Source of the DNA: CAWGYT01 sp963826795 | GTDB taxonomy: Bacteria > Planctomycetota > Planctomycetia > Pirellulales > Pirellulaceae | NCBI GenBank assembly: GCA_963826795.1 | Contig: CAWGYT010000015.1 | Coordinates: forward strand, 62,001-126,000 | DNA length: 64,000 nucleotides | Reading direction: 5' to 3' | Made by a program: the position numbers and the translations under genes | Notes under the pieces: model-generated | The model's input: the letters and a program-made list of their open reading frames with translations, nothing else | The model's database searches: none | What the model was told of the DNA's origin: nothing | In this document: positions 37,821 to 46,016 of the stretch, one piece after another | Layout: each line of letters begins with the position of its first letter | Position numbering within the stretch: the stretch's first letter is position 1

Positions 37821-38207
37821 TTACTGAATTTCGTAGCCGGCCAAGTGCTCGTTCGTCTTGGCAAACTCGGCGAGTTTTGCTTGATACTCGACGTCTGGTT
37901 TGGTGACTGTGAAGCTACAAATCCGCTTGGCGGGATCTGTCTGAATGTTGCTAATTCCATCAATCTTCCCTAAGTCGCCTCGGACCGAGGCGGCACACCC
38001 CCCTCACACCATGTTGGGGACACTGAGAGTGACCGTCACCAGTTCGGTCAGGGCAGCGGACTCGTCGCCTTGCGACGGAGTTTCGGTGGGCGTCTCCGAC
38101 GCGGCTTGCTGCTGAACCGCCGGCGTCGGAGGCTCGGCAGTGCCGGAGCACCCCAGCCACACCGCGGCAGCGGAGGCGGTGATCCACATCCAGAAAGCAC
38201 GTTTCAT
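37821..38207 (-). CDS. HMA-type metal-binding lipoprotein, probable selenoprotein (UxxC)
   Basis: Read from ATG 38207 (AGGAG eight bases upstream). The first part is a lipoprotein-like leader (AAAVWLGCSG), an acidic Pro/Thr linker, then TELVTVTLSVPNMV. The 68th codon is TGA (38006-38004). In the same phase the sequence goes on as GGCAASVRGDLGKIDGISNI, then ...KRICSFTVTKPDVEYQ..., to TAA at 37821. HMA domains have the metal site (M/L)-x-C-x-x-C; here it would be M-V-U-G-G-C, so TGA stands exactly at the first Cys. Downstream residues keep the beta-alpha-beta pattern of the fold with no frameshift. With the hairpin in the next entry, selenocysteine insertion is the best explanation; it would make a 128-residue selenoprotein. 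A Cys-to-stop point mutation or error is the alternative. The protein would bind or sense soft metals at the cell envelope. Confidence 0.75.
37976..38006 (-). promoter_or_regulatory. Candidate bacterial SECIS element after the in-frame TGA
   Basis: On the minus strand the TGA (38006-38004) is followed by a 17-base hairpin, CGCCTC-GGTCC-GAGGCG (37992-37976). The stem is 6 perfect pairs, or 7 if the G-C closes. The apex reads GGUC and lies 18-21 bases after the TGA. In E. coli fdhF the SelB-binding apex is also GGUC-type at nearly the same distance. Bacterial SECIS rules (apex about 16-37 bases after TGA, G among the first loop bases) are met. Confidence 0.65.
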
Positions 38208-38381
38208 CTTGAATTCTCCTCGATCAAAACAGAATCACGGAAACCAAACCACTGGCATGGTAGGCAACTCAGGACGCCAGCGGAAGGCCTTTTCCGGCCC
38301 CGGATTCGCCAAACTTCAGATCAAGTGGCCGGGAGACCACGAATTCAGGCAGGCGGCCGGAGCGGGGCCGAGTCGGTCCGC

Positions 38382-39023
38382 CTACTGTTTGAGTCGATCG
38401 GCGGCCTGCTGCATCAACTTACTCATCGCCGAAAAGAGATTGCCCGCGGCTTGCTTCGAGAACTTGACGCTGGCCTCCGCCGCTTCCTTGCCGAACTGAG
38501 TTGGATTCTGAGCCGTCGCCTCGAGGGCCGACCGCAGCGACGGCATAATCCGCCCGTAGACCTGATTGGCGTGCTCAGTCAATTGCCCTGTTTGCAGCAC
38601 GGCCTGATGTTGCAGGCGTTGCGCCGAGTCGACCACCGTCTTCACAAAAGCTTCTTGCAGCGACACGAGGTCCTGGCTAACTTGCTTCAGATCCTCGGTC
38701 GCGAATTGCTCGTTGCGCTTCTGCGCCTCTTCGAAGGCCAACCGAGTGGCCAGGGCCGCATGAGAAAAGCCGTCACCCAGCGCGTCGGTCACTTGCTTTA
38801 AGACACTCTGAGGCTCATCCGGCAAGGATTCTTCGATCGCCTTGAGGGTTCCATCCAGCACAGAACGCGTCAGCTTGACGAATCCCTCGCCGGTCTTTTG
38901 AAATCCCTCGGCCTGCTGTGCTACCAGTTCGGACACGCGTTGGCGGACGTTCTCGCCCTCCGTTACGATCCGACGCACCTGGTTGGACACATCGGCGGAC
39001 AAGTCATCTTGCGACTGATTCAT
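38382..39023 (-). CDS. Phasin-like helical protein
   Basis: A 213-aa protein, start at ATG 39023 with AAAGGTGG upstream; the open frame runs to 39323 but the extra part is Arg-rich. The sequence is almost entirely helical, with long Gln/Glu/Ala-rich amphipathic stretches (VAQQAEGFQKTGEGFVKLTR; RLAFEEAQKRNEQFATEDLK; GQLTEHANQVYGRIMPSLR). This is typical of phasin and related granule- or membrane-associated coiled-coil proteins. No polyhydroxyalkanoate synthase is in the window, so a storage-granule role is inference. Confidence 0.65.
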   Translation of the reverse strand: MNQSQDDLSADVSNQVRRIVTEGENVRQRVSELVAQQAEGFQKTGEGFVKLTRSVLDGTLKAIEESLPDEPQSVLKQVTDALGDGFSHAALATRLAFEEAQKRNEQFATEDLKQVSQDLVSLQEAFVKTVVDSAQRLQHQAVLQTGQLTEHANQVYGRIMPSLRSALEATAQNPTQFGKEAAEASVKFSKQAAGNLFSAMSKLMQQAADRLKQ

Positions 39024-39238
39024 ACAACCACCTTTCCCGTTGAGGCTTTCGCGGGACGCCGACCGTCCGCCTCCGTCGGTGATGATACGAATCGCACGTG
39101 CTGGCGGCAAGGCAGTCCCGGCCACGAGGCCCTCGAGCGATTTTCGCTTTGGAAACGATTTTCGCTTACAATCAGGGCGAGTTGCGAATCGCGCGGGCGG
39201 TCGCGCGCAGCTCGCCCTCCGCGAGGCAAAGAAACTCG

Positions 39239-40249
39239 ATGCTTGTTTCCCAGTCCAGATTGCTCGGATGGTCGGCGCTCGCGCCCAACGTACGGATCGT
39301 GCTCGGGAGCGTCCTTGTCGCATTGCTGATCGGCACGGCGATCCGTAGCTGGGCGATTCGCGGCGCCCCGGCGGAACTTGCCCACCAGCGCATGGCGAGT
39401 TTGCGGACGTGGTGGGTGATCGCGGTCCTTTTCGCAGCGGCTGCGATGATGGGACAAGTCGGGATGCTGGTGCTCTTCGCCGGTATCAGCCTGCTTGCGT
39501 GGCGAGAATACACAACGCTGATCCGGGTGGACGTGCGAGATTGGGGCTTGGTCGGATGGGGGGAAGTGATCTTGCTGGCCAACTACGTCAGCCTTGGGTT
39601 CGGATGGGACGGACTTCATACGATCTTCGTACCGCTGGTCGCCTTGCTGCTGCTGGCGGTCCGAATGGTGGTCCGCGACCGCGCGGACGGATTCCTGTCG
39701 ACGTTGAGTGGTCTGTATTTGGGGATGATGTTGACGATTTATGGCATATCCCACGCACCTCGTCTGTTGACCTCCGGCGTGGAAGCCAACCCTGCAGCGG
39801 GCCCGATGGGATGGCTGCTGTTCCTGCTTTTGGTGACCGAGCTGAGCGACATTTCCCAGGCGCTGGTCGGACGTCGTTTCGGCCACCGCTCGATTGCACC
39901 CGTTTTGTCGCCGCACAAGACGTACGAGGGCCTGGCCGCCGGCGTGGTCACGACGCTTGTCGCGTCCAGCTTGCTTGCCCCATTTCTGACATCCTTGCCC
40001 CATGCTTCGATACAAGTCAGCGCGAGCTCGCGAGCCCTTTCCTTGGCTGCGGCACCGATCGCCGGGCTATTGATCTGCGTGAGCGGTTATGTCGGCGACC
40101 TGACGATTTCGGGAATCAAGCGAAACCTGGGGGTCAAGGACAGCGGAACGATGTTGCCCGGCCAGGGCGGCATCCTGGATCGGATCGATAGCCTCATCTT
40201 CACGGCACCCGTGTTTTACTACTACGTGACACGAGTCCTGCACGGATGA
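39239..40249 (+). CDS. cdsA: CdsA-family phosphatidate cytidylyltransferase
   Basis: A 336-aa integral membrane enzyme that makes CDP-diacylglycerol from phosphatidate and CTP. Several hydrophobic segments are visible (VLGSVLVALLIGTAI; WWVIAVLFAAAAMMG; FVPLVALLLLAV). The family signature is clear near the C-terminus: SGIKRNLGVKDSGTMLPGQ, GGILDRIDS. I used the ATG at 39239; upstream of it the frame is not family-like. Next gene 35 bases downstream is a CDP-alcohol phosphatidyltransferase, so product and consumer of CDP-diacylglycerol are probably co-expressed. Planctomycetes often carry more than one CdsA, so this may not be the essential copy. Confidence 0.9.
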   Translation: MLVSQSRLLGWSALAPNVRIVLGSVLVALLIGTAIRSWAIRGAPAELAHQRMASLRTWWVIAVLFAAAAMMGQVGMLVLFAGISLLAWREYTTLIRVDVRDWGLVGWGEVILLANYVSLGFGWDGLHTIFVPLVALLLLAVRMVVRDRADGFLSTLSGLYLGMMLTIYGISHAPRLLTSGVEANPAAGPMGWLLFLLLVTELSDISQALVGRRFGHRSIAPVLSPHKTYEGLAAGVVTTLVASSLLAPFLTSLPHASIQVSASSRALSLAAAPIAGLLICVSGYVGDLTISGIKRNLGVKDSGTMLPGQGGILDRIDSLIFTAPVFYYYVTRVLHG

Positions 40250-40283
40250 GCCGAAGCGACAGCCGGAGGGAGATCGAACCATC

Positions 40284-40880
40284 ATGCCAGACGATGCAGG
40301 GCCTTCATCGGGTCGCCTCCTGAACGTCCCCAACGTTTTGTCCGGAGCCCGTCTCATTGGTTCTCTGGCGATGTTCTTTCTGGCGACCACCGGCCAGTCG
40401 CGGCTCTTCCTATGCTTCTTTGTCGGCCTGGCGATCACGGATTGGCTGGACGGCAAACTTGCGATCCTGTTGCATCAGCGAACCGAGTTTGGCGCTCGAC
40501 TTGATAGCGCCGCCGACGCGATGCTTTATACCGCAATGATGTTCGGCATCGTCTGGCTTCAGGGGGAATTTGTGCGGCGGCATTGGATCTGGCTGGCGGC
40601 GGCATTGGCCAGCTATGCGGTGACTTCGCTCGCAGGCCTCGTCAAGTTTGGGAGGATCCCGAGTTACCACACACGAGGTGCCAAGATCTCGGCTTACCTC
40701 GTTTTCGTGTCGGTCCTTGGTATCTTTCTGAATTGGGCCGATTGGCTGTTCTATACCGCCGCGATCGCGGTGATCGTCACGAATCTCGAAGCGACGCTGA
40801 TTACGCTGTTGCTCTCAGAATGGAGAGTCGACGTGTCCTCGGTGATGAACGTCGCGCACCACCCTGGAGAATCATCATGA
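40284..40880 (+). CDS. CDP-alcohol phosphatidyltransferase
   Basis: A 198-aa membrane enzyme of the CDP-alcohol phosphatidyltransferase family. The catalytic motif is seen at DWLDGKLAILLHQRTEFGAR, then LDSAADA: the Asp residues of D-x2-D-G-x2-A...G-x3-D-x3-D are present, but the Arg normally after the Ala (AR) is Ile (AI). Four to six membrane helices are likely. It probably moves a phosphatidyl group from CDP-diacylglycerol to an alcohol such as glycerol-3-phosphate, but the acceptor cannot be read. Co-directional with cdsA. Its last 6 bases overlap the end of the convergent VTT gene. Confidence 0.87.
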   Translation: MPDDAGPSSGRLLNVPNVLSGARLIGSLAMFFLATTGQSRLFLCFFVGLAITDWLDGKLAILLHQRTEFGARLDSAADAMLYTAMMFGIVWLQGEFVRRHWIWLAAALASYAVTSLAGLVKFGRIPSYHTRGAKISAYLVFVSVLGIFLNWADWLFYTAAIAVIVTNLEATLITLLLSEWRVDVSSVMNVAHHPGESS

Positions 40881-41583
40881 GATCGGATCGTCGGGTCCGG
40901 TACCCTGCCGCGCACGGATCCGCGAGATGCCCCAGCGCACGGCGAAGGGGAAACAGGACATCAGAGCGAGCGCGGCGAGCAATTGGGGTGTCAGCACCGC
41001 CTGGCCACCTTGCTGAGACATGGCAGCGAGCGTCGGCAAGCGCGATCCGGCCAACACGAACACTACGTTGCCGGGCAGCAAGCCCAACTGGGTGGCCCAC
41101 CAAAATGTCGTCCACCGAATCGAAGAGGCACCCATCGCGTAGTTGACGAAGGTGTAGGGAAAGTGCATGATCCGCAACGTGGCCACATACGCCCCTCCGT
41201 TGCGTTCTACTTCGCGATCAAAGCGGGTGAGATAGTAGCCAAACCGCGACTGAATGGCGTCTCGAAAGAGATAGCGACTGATGAAGAAGCTGATCAGCGC
41301 AGCCGCCGTCAGCGCCACGTTCACTTGAATCATGGCCCGCCAAAAGCCGAACAACCAGCCATACACGATCGACTTGCCGGTTGTCCCTGGGACTTGCGAC
41401 AGGACCACATAAATCGCCAGACCGATCCAGAATGCGCAGGATGGGAAACTGCTGCACCCAATCGCGTAACTGTGTCTCGGCCTCAACCAGCTGCTCCATG
41501 CTCACATATGGTCGGGCGAGCCAAATGGCCCCAGCAGCCACGACCAGGAACAAGACCAGCATCCGTCGCTTTTTTTTTCGCAT
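40875..41583 (-). CDS. VTT (TVP38/DedA-like) membrane protein, frameshifted
   Basis: Starts at ATG 41583 (MRKKKRRMLVLFLVVAAGAI), the usual N-terminus of this family. The frame from that ATG continues to VQQFPILR near 41430, then is lost. Removing one C near there gives PILAFWIGLAIYVVLSQVPG and the family's conserved VPGTTGKS-type turn, then SIVYGWLFGFWRAMIQVNVA, which is the second phase, open to the stop at 40875. The whole gene would be about 235 aa with five or six membrane helices. VTT/DedA proteins are linked to lipid flipping and membrane homeostasis. The A9 run after the ATG is in frame. Confidence 0.8.
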
Positions 41584-41730
41584 TACCGAGTTGCGTTCAC
41601 GTTGAGGATCGAGGGGCAAGCTGCTACAAGGATAGTCGGCCAAACATCGAATGATGGGACGCTGCGCGGTCCAAGTCGTCACGCGAGCCGCGTTGGAGGT
41701 ACCACTTACCGTCCAAGCGAAGAGAAGCAT

Positions 41731-42645
41731 GTGCTGACGCTACTGCAAATCTCCGATCTTCATTTCGGTCCCCCGTACGTACCTCGCGTGGGCGAAGCGC
41801 TCTTGAGGATCGCGCCGGCGTTGCAGCCGGACTTGATCGTCGTCAGCGGGGACTTGACGCAACGGGCCACGCCGACTCAGTTCGCTGCTGCCAAAGAGTT
41901 TCTGGAGCAGCTGCCGAACGTGCCTCGAGTTGTCGTTCCGGGCAACCACGACGTCCCGCTCTATCGAATCGCCGAGCGACTCCGCTCCCCTCATCACTTC
42001 TATCGCCAGTTTATTTCGAATGAGCTTGACACGTGCCTCGCCGTGAAAGGAGCCGTCGTTGTCGGCCTCGATTCGACGGCGCCCCGCCGTTCTATCGTAA
42101 ACGGCCGCATCCACCGCGGACAGCTGGCATTCTGTGCCGAAGCGTTCGAACAGGCCGCCGCCGAGTCGATCCGGGTGGTGGTCGCGCACCATCACTTCGC
42201 GCCGGCCCCGGATTACGAGCGAGACCAGACAATGCCGGGATCGAAGCGAGCCCTGAATGCGTTTGTCGAAATGGGCGTCGATCTGATCCTGGGTGGCCAC
42301 CTTCACCGAGCCTATATCGGCAACTCGTTGGATATTTACCCGGGAAGCCATCCTCAGCGCGGGATCATCATCGCCCAGTGTGGCACCACGACCTCGCGCA
42401 GGGGAAGGGCTCGCGAACGCGAGAAGAATTCGTTCAACTTGATCCGTATCGGGACGGAAATGCTGCGGATTACACATTACATGTACTTCGACGAACTGCA
42501 AGAATTCGCAGCGACGAGCCGCCACATATTTCCGCGCCACGGAGCGAGCTTCGCAGAGGATCAGGTCGCGGCCAGCCCCGACCGATTGACGTCCTCGCGG
42601 GAGCTCTCGACGCGGTTCAACTCAGGCCGTGCAGAACCCGAATGA
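41731..42645 (+). CDS. Metallophosphoesterase (calcineurin-like)
   Basis: A 304-aa hydrolase. GTG at 41731 with AAGAGAAG upstream is the best start (VLTLLQISDLHFG). The metal-site motifs of the calcineurin-like family are all seen: SDLHF, VVSGDLTQ, VVPGNHDV, VVAHHHFAP, and GGHLHRAY. Family members hydrolyse cyclic nucleotides, lipid phosphates or UDP-sugars. Nearest relatives by pattern are the DNA-repair/phosphodiesterase-like single-domain enzymes; the substrate cannot be called. It lies divergent from the VTT gene and upstream of the TerB-like gene, with a 71-base gap. Confidence 0.9.
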   Translation: MLTLLQISDLHFGPPYVPRVGEALLRIAPALQPDLIVVSGDLTQRATPTQFAAAKEFLEQLPNVPRVVVPGNHDVPLYRIAERLRSPHHFYRQFISNELDTCLAVKGAVVVGLDSTAPRRSIVNGRIHRGQLAFCAEAFEQAAAESIRVVVAHHHFAPAPDYERDQTMPGSKRALNAFVEMGVDLILGGHLHRAYIGNSLDIYPGSHPQRGIIIAQCGTTTSRRGRAREREKNSFNLIRIGTEMLRITHYMYFDELQEFAATSRHIFPRHGASFAEDQVAASPDRLTSSRELSTRFNSGRAEPE

Positions 42646-42716
42646 CGGTTATAATGCACCGATCGTGCGCCCGTCGCTCCACCTCCTCGCCGCGCGATTG
42701 CGAAGGAACCCTACCT

Positions 42717-43454
42717 ATGGATGCCATTGAGATTCTGGGAAGCCTGCTGGGACCGAAGTCCAGCGGGTCGGGTTTGGGAACCAAAATCCTGAAGGATATC
42801 CTGGCGGGGGGCGGTGCGCGGCAGCGTGAAACGCCGACATCCCCCCCGAGTACCCCGCCGTCTGCCACGCCACGTTCCCCGCGCGGGTCCGGGGATCTAC
42901 GTCCCGAAGAGATCGAGCGTCAAGCGCGGGAGCTGGAAGATCTGTTGCAGGTTGCGAAGAATCGCAGCGGAACGCAAACGCCGCGTCCGCGGACAACCGC
43001 TCCGGCGAACGAGCCCACTGAGGCGCGAAATCCCCGCCCAGGTCGGATTCCAGCGGGTCGAGAACCGCGCGATTCGCATTCCTCTCCGACCGGGATTCAG
43101 CAGGAACAGGCACTCATCCTTGTACGAGCGATGGTCAACGCGGCGAAATCGGATGGTCAGATCAGCCGCAACGAGCAGGACCAGATTCTCCAACAGCTCG
43201 AGCCGGCCTCGGCAGATGTCCTCCAATTCCTCCGCGAGGAATTCGCGAAGCCGTTGGATGTCCGCGAGTTTGTCTGGTCCGTGCCGCTCGGAATGGAGCA
43301 ACAGGTTTACACGATCTCCCTGTTCGCAATTGACTTGGATACACGTGCCGAATCGAATTACTTGCGAGAATTGGCTCACGGCTTACGAATTTCGCCGGAG
43401 ATGGTCAACCGAATCCATCATCAAGTGGGCGCACCGCTGCCTCGGCCAGGCTGA
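42717..43454 (+). CDS. TerB-like / DUF533 protein
   Basis: A 245-aa protein. The C-terminal half (about 110-245) resembles the TerB/DUF533 helical domain: ILVRAMVNAAKSDGQISRNE, where DGQIS is the Asp-rich turn, then FVWSVPLGMEQQVYTISLFA and IDLDTRAESNYLRELAHGL. The N-terminal half is a short helix (MDAIEILGSLLGPKSSG) and a long Pro/Thr/Arg linker. DUF533 proteins are often membrane-associated and stress-related, and TerB proteins accompany tellurite-resistance modules; no other ter genes are seen here. ATG at 42717 follows AAGGAACC; the upstream open frame to 42033 overlaps the metallophosphoesterase and is not real. Confidence 0.8.
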   Translation: MDAIEILGSLLGPKSSGSGLGTKILKDILAGGGARQRETPTSPPSTPPSATPRSPRGSGDLRPEEIERQARELEDLLQVAKNRSGTQTPRPRTTAPANEPTEARNPRPGRIPAGREPRDSHSSPTGIQQEQALILVRAMVNAAKSDGQISRNEQDQILQQLEPASADVLQFLREEFAKPLDVREFVWSVPLGMEQQVYTISLFAIDLDTRAESNYLRELAHGLRISPEMVNRIHHQVGAPLPRPG

Positions 43455-43630
43455 GCCCAGACCGACCGCACGAATCGTCGCCCGGACCAGCCACTTCGAT
43501 GCCCGCCTCGTGCGTTGTCACGGCTTAGCTTGGGGTAGGTACACCGGAAGGGCGGGGCTCCTGCCGAGCCGAATCTGCGCGGGGCGCCGTCCGTCACAGG
43601 GCGCAGCAGGACCTTCGCCCTCCGAGACCT
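43455..43630. other. Intergenic region with dispersed repeat copy B
   Basis: No gene seen. Bases 43550-43570 hold GGGCGGGGCTCCTGCCGAGCC, the reverse-strand partner of the 21-bp repeat at 20327-20347 (2 differences). Confidence 0.5.
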
Positions 43631-43762
43631 AGTGCTTTGTCACAGCTTGATTTTGGGGTGCCTGGGGTCGAACGAAGTGAGCCCCCAGACCGCAATTTTC
43701 CGGGGGCTCACTTCGTTCGACCCCGGCCACCCAACCCTCAATTTCAGCTGTGACAAAGCACT
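43631..43762. mobile_element. MITE-like element, 132 bp, nested inverted repeats
   Basis: The ends are perfect 17-bp terminal inverted repeats (AGTGCTTTGTCACAGCT at 43631-43647; its complement at 43746-43762). Inside is a second, perfect 23-bp inverted repeat (43664-43686 with 43702-43724, starting GGGGTCGAACGAAGTGAGCC) around a 15-base loop. No coding capacity and no clear target-site duplication. Such a compact palindrome is typical of a non-autonomous element moved by a transposase elsewhere in the genome, but no transposase is adjacent. Confidence 0.75.
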
Positions 43763-43907
43763 GGCCCTTCTCAGTCGCGCCGGTTGAGACAAAAATAATT
43801 GGGCGTCCCGATTGTAAGAAAACCCAGCTCGTGGCGACTGTTCAACCAGCACGTAAACGTGCCCGCCGAACGGAGTGAATGCGAGCTTCCAGCGAGGTTG
43901 TTGCGAG

Positions 43908-46013
43908 ATGAAGGCCCGATCCGCCGACAGGCAAGCGAGACTCGGAATACCTTGGGTCGTTGCCCTGGCCGCCCTCTCGCTCCCAGTTCACCCGGCCATC
44001 GCCCAGACCGCTCGGCGGACGCCGGGCATTGGCTTGATCCCCCCTGTTCTTGCCCCATCACTTGAGGGCGGAGTTGAGTGGCTCAACTCGAACGGCCCGA
44101 TCGGCCTGGCGCAGTTGCGAGGCAAAATCGTGGTCCTTGATTTTTGGACATATTGCTGCATCAACTGCATCCAGACGCTTCCGGATCTGAAGCAGCTTGA
44201 GCGGGCCTATCCGAACGAGGTGGTCGTGATCGGCGTCCACGCCCCGAAATTCCAGGGGGAACGTGACACCGAAAACATTCGTGAAGCGATCCTACGTTAC
44301 GGCGTGGAGCATCCCGTCGTGAACGATGCGAATGCAATCCTCGCCAAGAAGTATTTGGTCGAGGGATGGCCGTCGTTGCGAGTCATCGATCCGCGCGGCT
44401 ACGTGATCGCGTCGCACTATGGCGAAGCGACGTATCCGATGCTCAACAACTTGATCAAGCCGCTGGCCGCGAAATATCGCCGAGCCGGACTCTTGGATGA
44501 AACGCCGTTGCGGTTTGATTTGGAACGGTACGCAGCCAAGCCGACGCCGCTAAGGTTCCCAGGCAAGATTCTGGCCGACGAGCGATCGAAGCGGCTGTTT
44601 ATCGCCGATTCGGCGCACAATCGAATCGTGATTGCCTCGTTTGACGGGCAACTCCAGCAGACCGTGGGGCGGGGCCCGTTTGGACAGCAGGATGGTTCGG
44701 CAGAGCGCGCGACGTTTGGAAATCCGCAGGGCCTGGCGATCTTGAACGATGCGCTTTACGTCGCGGATACGGACAATCATTTGCTGCGCCGGGTTGACTT
44801 GACCGACTACACGGTGACCACCGTTGCGGGAACAGGCAAACAGTCTCCGGGGATTTCGCTGCGGTCGACGAACGGGCTGCGGGGAATCAGCCTGGCGAGT
44901 CCGTGGGACCTGTGTGCCCACGAAGGCGATTTGTATATCGCGATGGCCGGCGCTCATCAGATCTGGCGACTGTCGCTTCAGCCCCCGCGAATTCACACGT
45001 ACGCCGGCAACGGCGCCGAAGACATCGTGGACGGGCCACTCCTTCCGCGGACCGCCTTCCAGCCGGGATATTGCTCGTTCGCCCAACCCAGCGGCTTGGC
45101 CACGGACGGAGTGCGGCTCTTCGTCGCCGATAGCGAAGGCAGTACCATCCGCTCCGTGCCCATCGCGGGGCGAGGCGATGTGAGCACGCTGCTGGGCACG
45201 GCCAGGCTGCCGGCTGCCGCTCGGTTGTTTACGTTTGGCGATCGCGACGGCCCTCTCGAACAAGCTTTGCTACAGCATCCACTTGGGATCGCCCTCTGGC
45301 AAGACCGACTATTCGTTGCGGATACCTACAACAACAAGCTCAAGGAAATCGATCTTTCGTCCTCTCGAATTCGCACGCTTGCGGGCGACGGTCGCGCGGG
45401 CAACGACGACGAACCGGCTCGCTTTAATGAACCCGCCGGAATAAGCGTCGCCGATGGAGTGCTCTATGTCGCAGACACCAACAATCATCAAGTTCGGACG
45501 GTTGATTTGAGGGGGAATGGTCGTGTCACAACGCTGAAAATCAAGGGACTCGAGGCGCCTCCCGAGGAGGACGACGAGATCACCCCCATTTCTGCCGTCC
45601 AGAAAGTCTCCTTCGGGCGAGTTGCGCTTGATGCGTCCGATGGCGGTTTGCCGATCCGAGTCAAGCTCGATTTACCATCGGGCGTTGCCTTGAATCCTGA
45701 CGTGCCGCCCACCTACACGGTCAAGGTCACGGCCGGCGACCCGATCTTGGCGAAGGACGTGGACGGCAAACAGCACCTCGCGAAACAGGCCGGCGATCTA
45801 CTCGACCTGGCCCTTCCGGCCGCTCGGCGAGCGGGCACGGCGAGAGTCGAAATCTCGCTTGCCTATTTCTATTGTGATTCGGATTCCAAAGCGATCTGCC
45901 GGATCGGGTCGGTGACCTGGACGGGAGAATTGCGACTCGGTGAACCCTCATCGGATGACTCTTTGTTATTGCGACACGCAGTCCGGCCACCCGAGATTGA
46001 GCGGAGACGATAA
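43908..46013 (+). CDS. Exported thioredoxin-NHL repeat protein (NHLRC2-like)
   Basis: About 701 aa from ATG 43908; an alternative GTG at 43875 adds 11 residues. After a signal peptide (PWVVALAALSLPVHPAIA) comes a TlpA/thioredoxin-like domain with the active-site-like CCINC (TYCCINCIQTLPDLKQLERA). Then NHL repeats form a beta-propeller: LRFPGKILADERSKRLFIAD, FGNPQGLAILNDALYVADTD, FNEPAGISVADGVLYVADTN. The C-terminal 150 residues are of unknown type. The layout matches the NHLRC2-like thioredoxin/propeller family. Followed 3 bases later by a second CINC thioredoxin protein, so both are probably on one message and may form a redox relay. Confidence 0.88.
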   Translation: MKARSADRQARLGIPWVVALAALSLPVHPAIAQTARRTPGIGLIPPVLAPSLEGGVEWLNSNGPIGLAQLRGKIVVLDFWTYCCINCIQTLPDLKQLERAYPNEVVVIGVHAPKFQGERDTENIREAILRYGVEHPVVNDANAILAKKYLVEGWPSLRVIDPRGYVIASHYGEATYPMLNNLIKPLAAKYRRAGLLDETPLRFDLERYAAKPTPLRFPGKILADERSKRLFIADSAHNRIVIASFDGQLQQTVGRGPFGQQDGSAERATFGNPQGLAILNDALYVADTDNHLLRRVDLTDYTVTTVAGTGKQSPGISLRSTNGLRGISLASPWDLCAHEGDLYIAMAGAHQIWRLSLQPPRIHTYAGNGAEDIVDGPLLPRTAFQPGYCSFAQPSGLATDGVRLFVADSEGSTIRSVPIAGRGDVSTLLGTARLPAAARLFTFGDRDGPLEQALLQHPLGIALWQDRLFVADTYNNKLKEIDLSSSRIRTLAGDGRAGNDDEPARFNEPAGISVADGVLYVADTNNHQVRTVDLRGNGRVTTLKIKGLEAPPEEDDEITPISAVQKVSFGRVALDASDGGLPIRVKLDLPSGVALNPDVPPTYTVKVTAGDPILAKDVDGKQHLAKQAGDLLDLALPAARRAGTARVEISLAYFYCDSDSKAICRIGSVTWTGELRLGEPSSDDSLLLRHAVRPPEIERRR

Positions 46014-46016
46014 GAC

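Noticed and set aside
37997..38006. Explaining the HMA gene break as a frameshift like the others
   Set aside because: The phase before and after the TGA is the same; no base gain or loss is needed. A substitution to stop or selenocysteine remain as the two options.
37960..38187. Alternative 75-aa minus-strand frame ending near the TGA of the HMA gene
   Set aside because: It is Arg/Gly-rich, lacks the metal motif and competes with the phase that gives a full HMA fold. It is a shadow.
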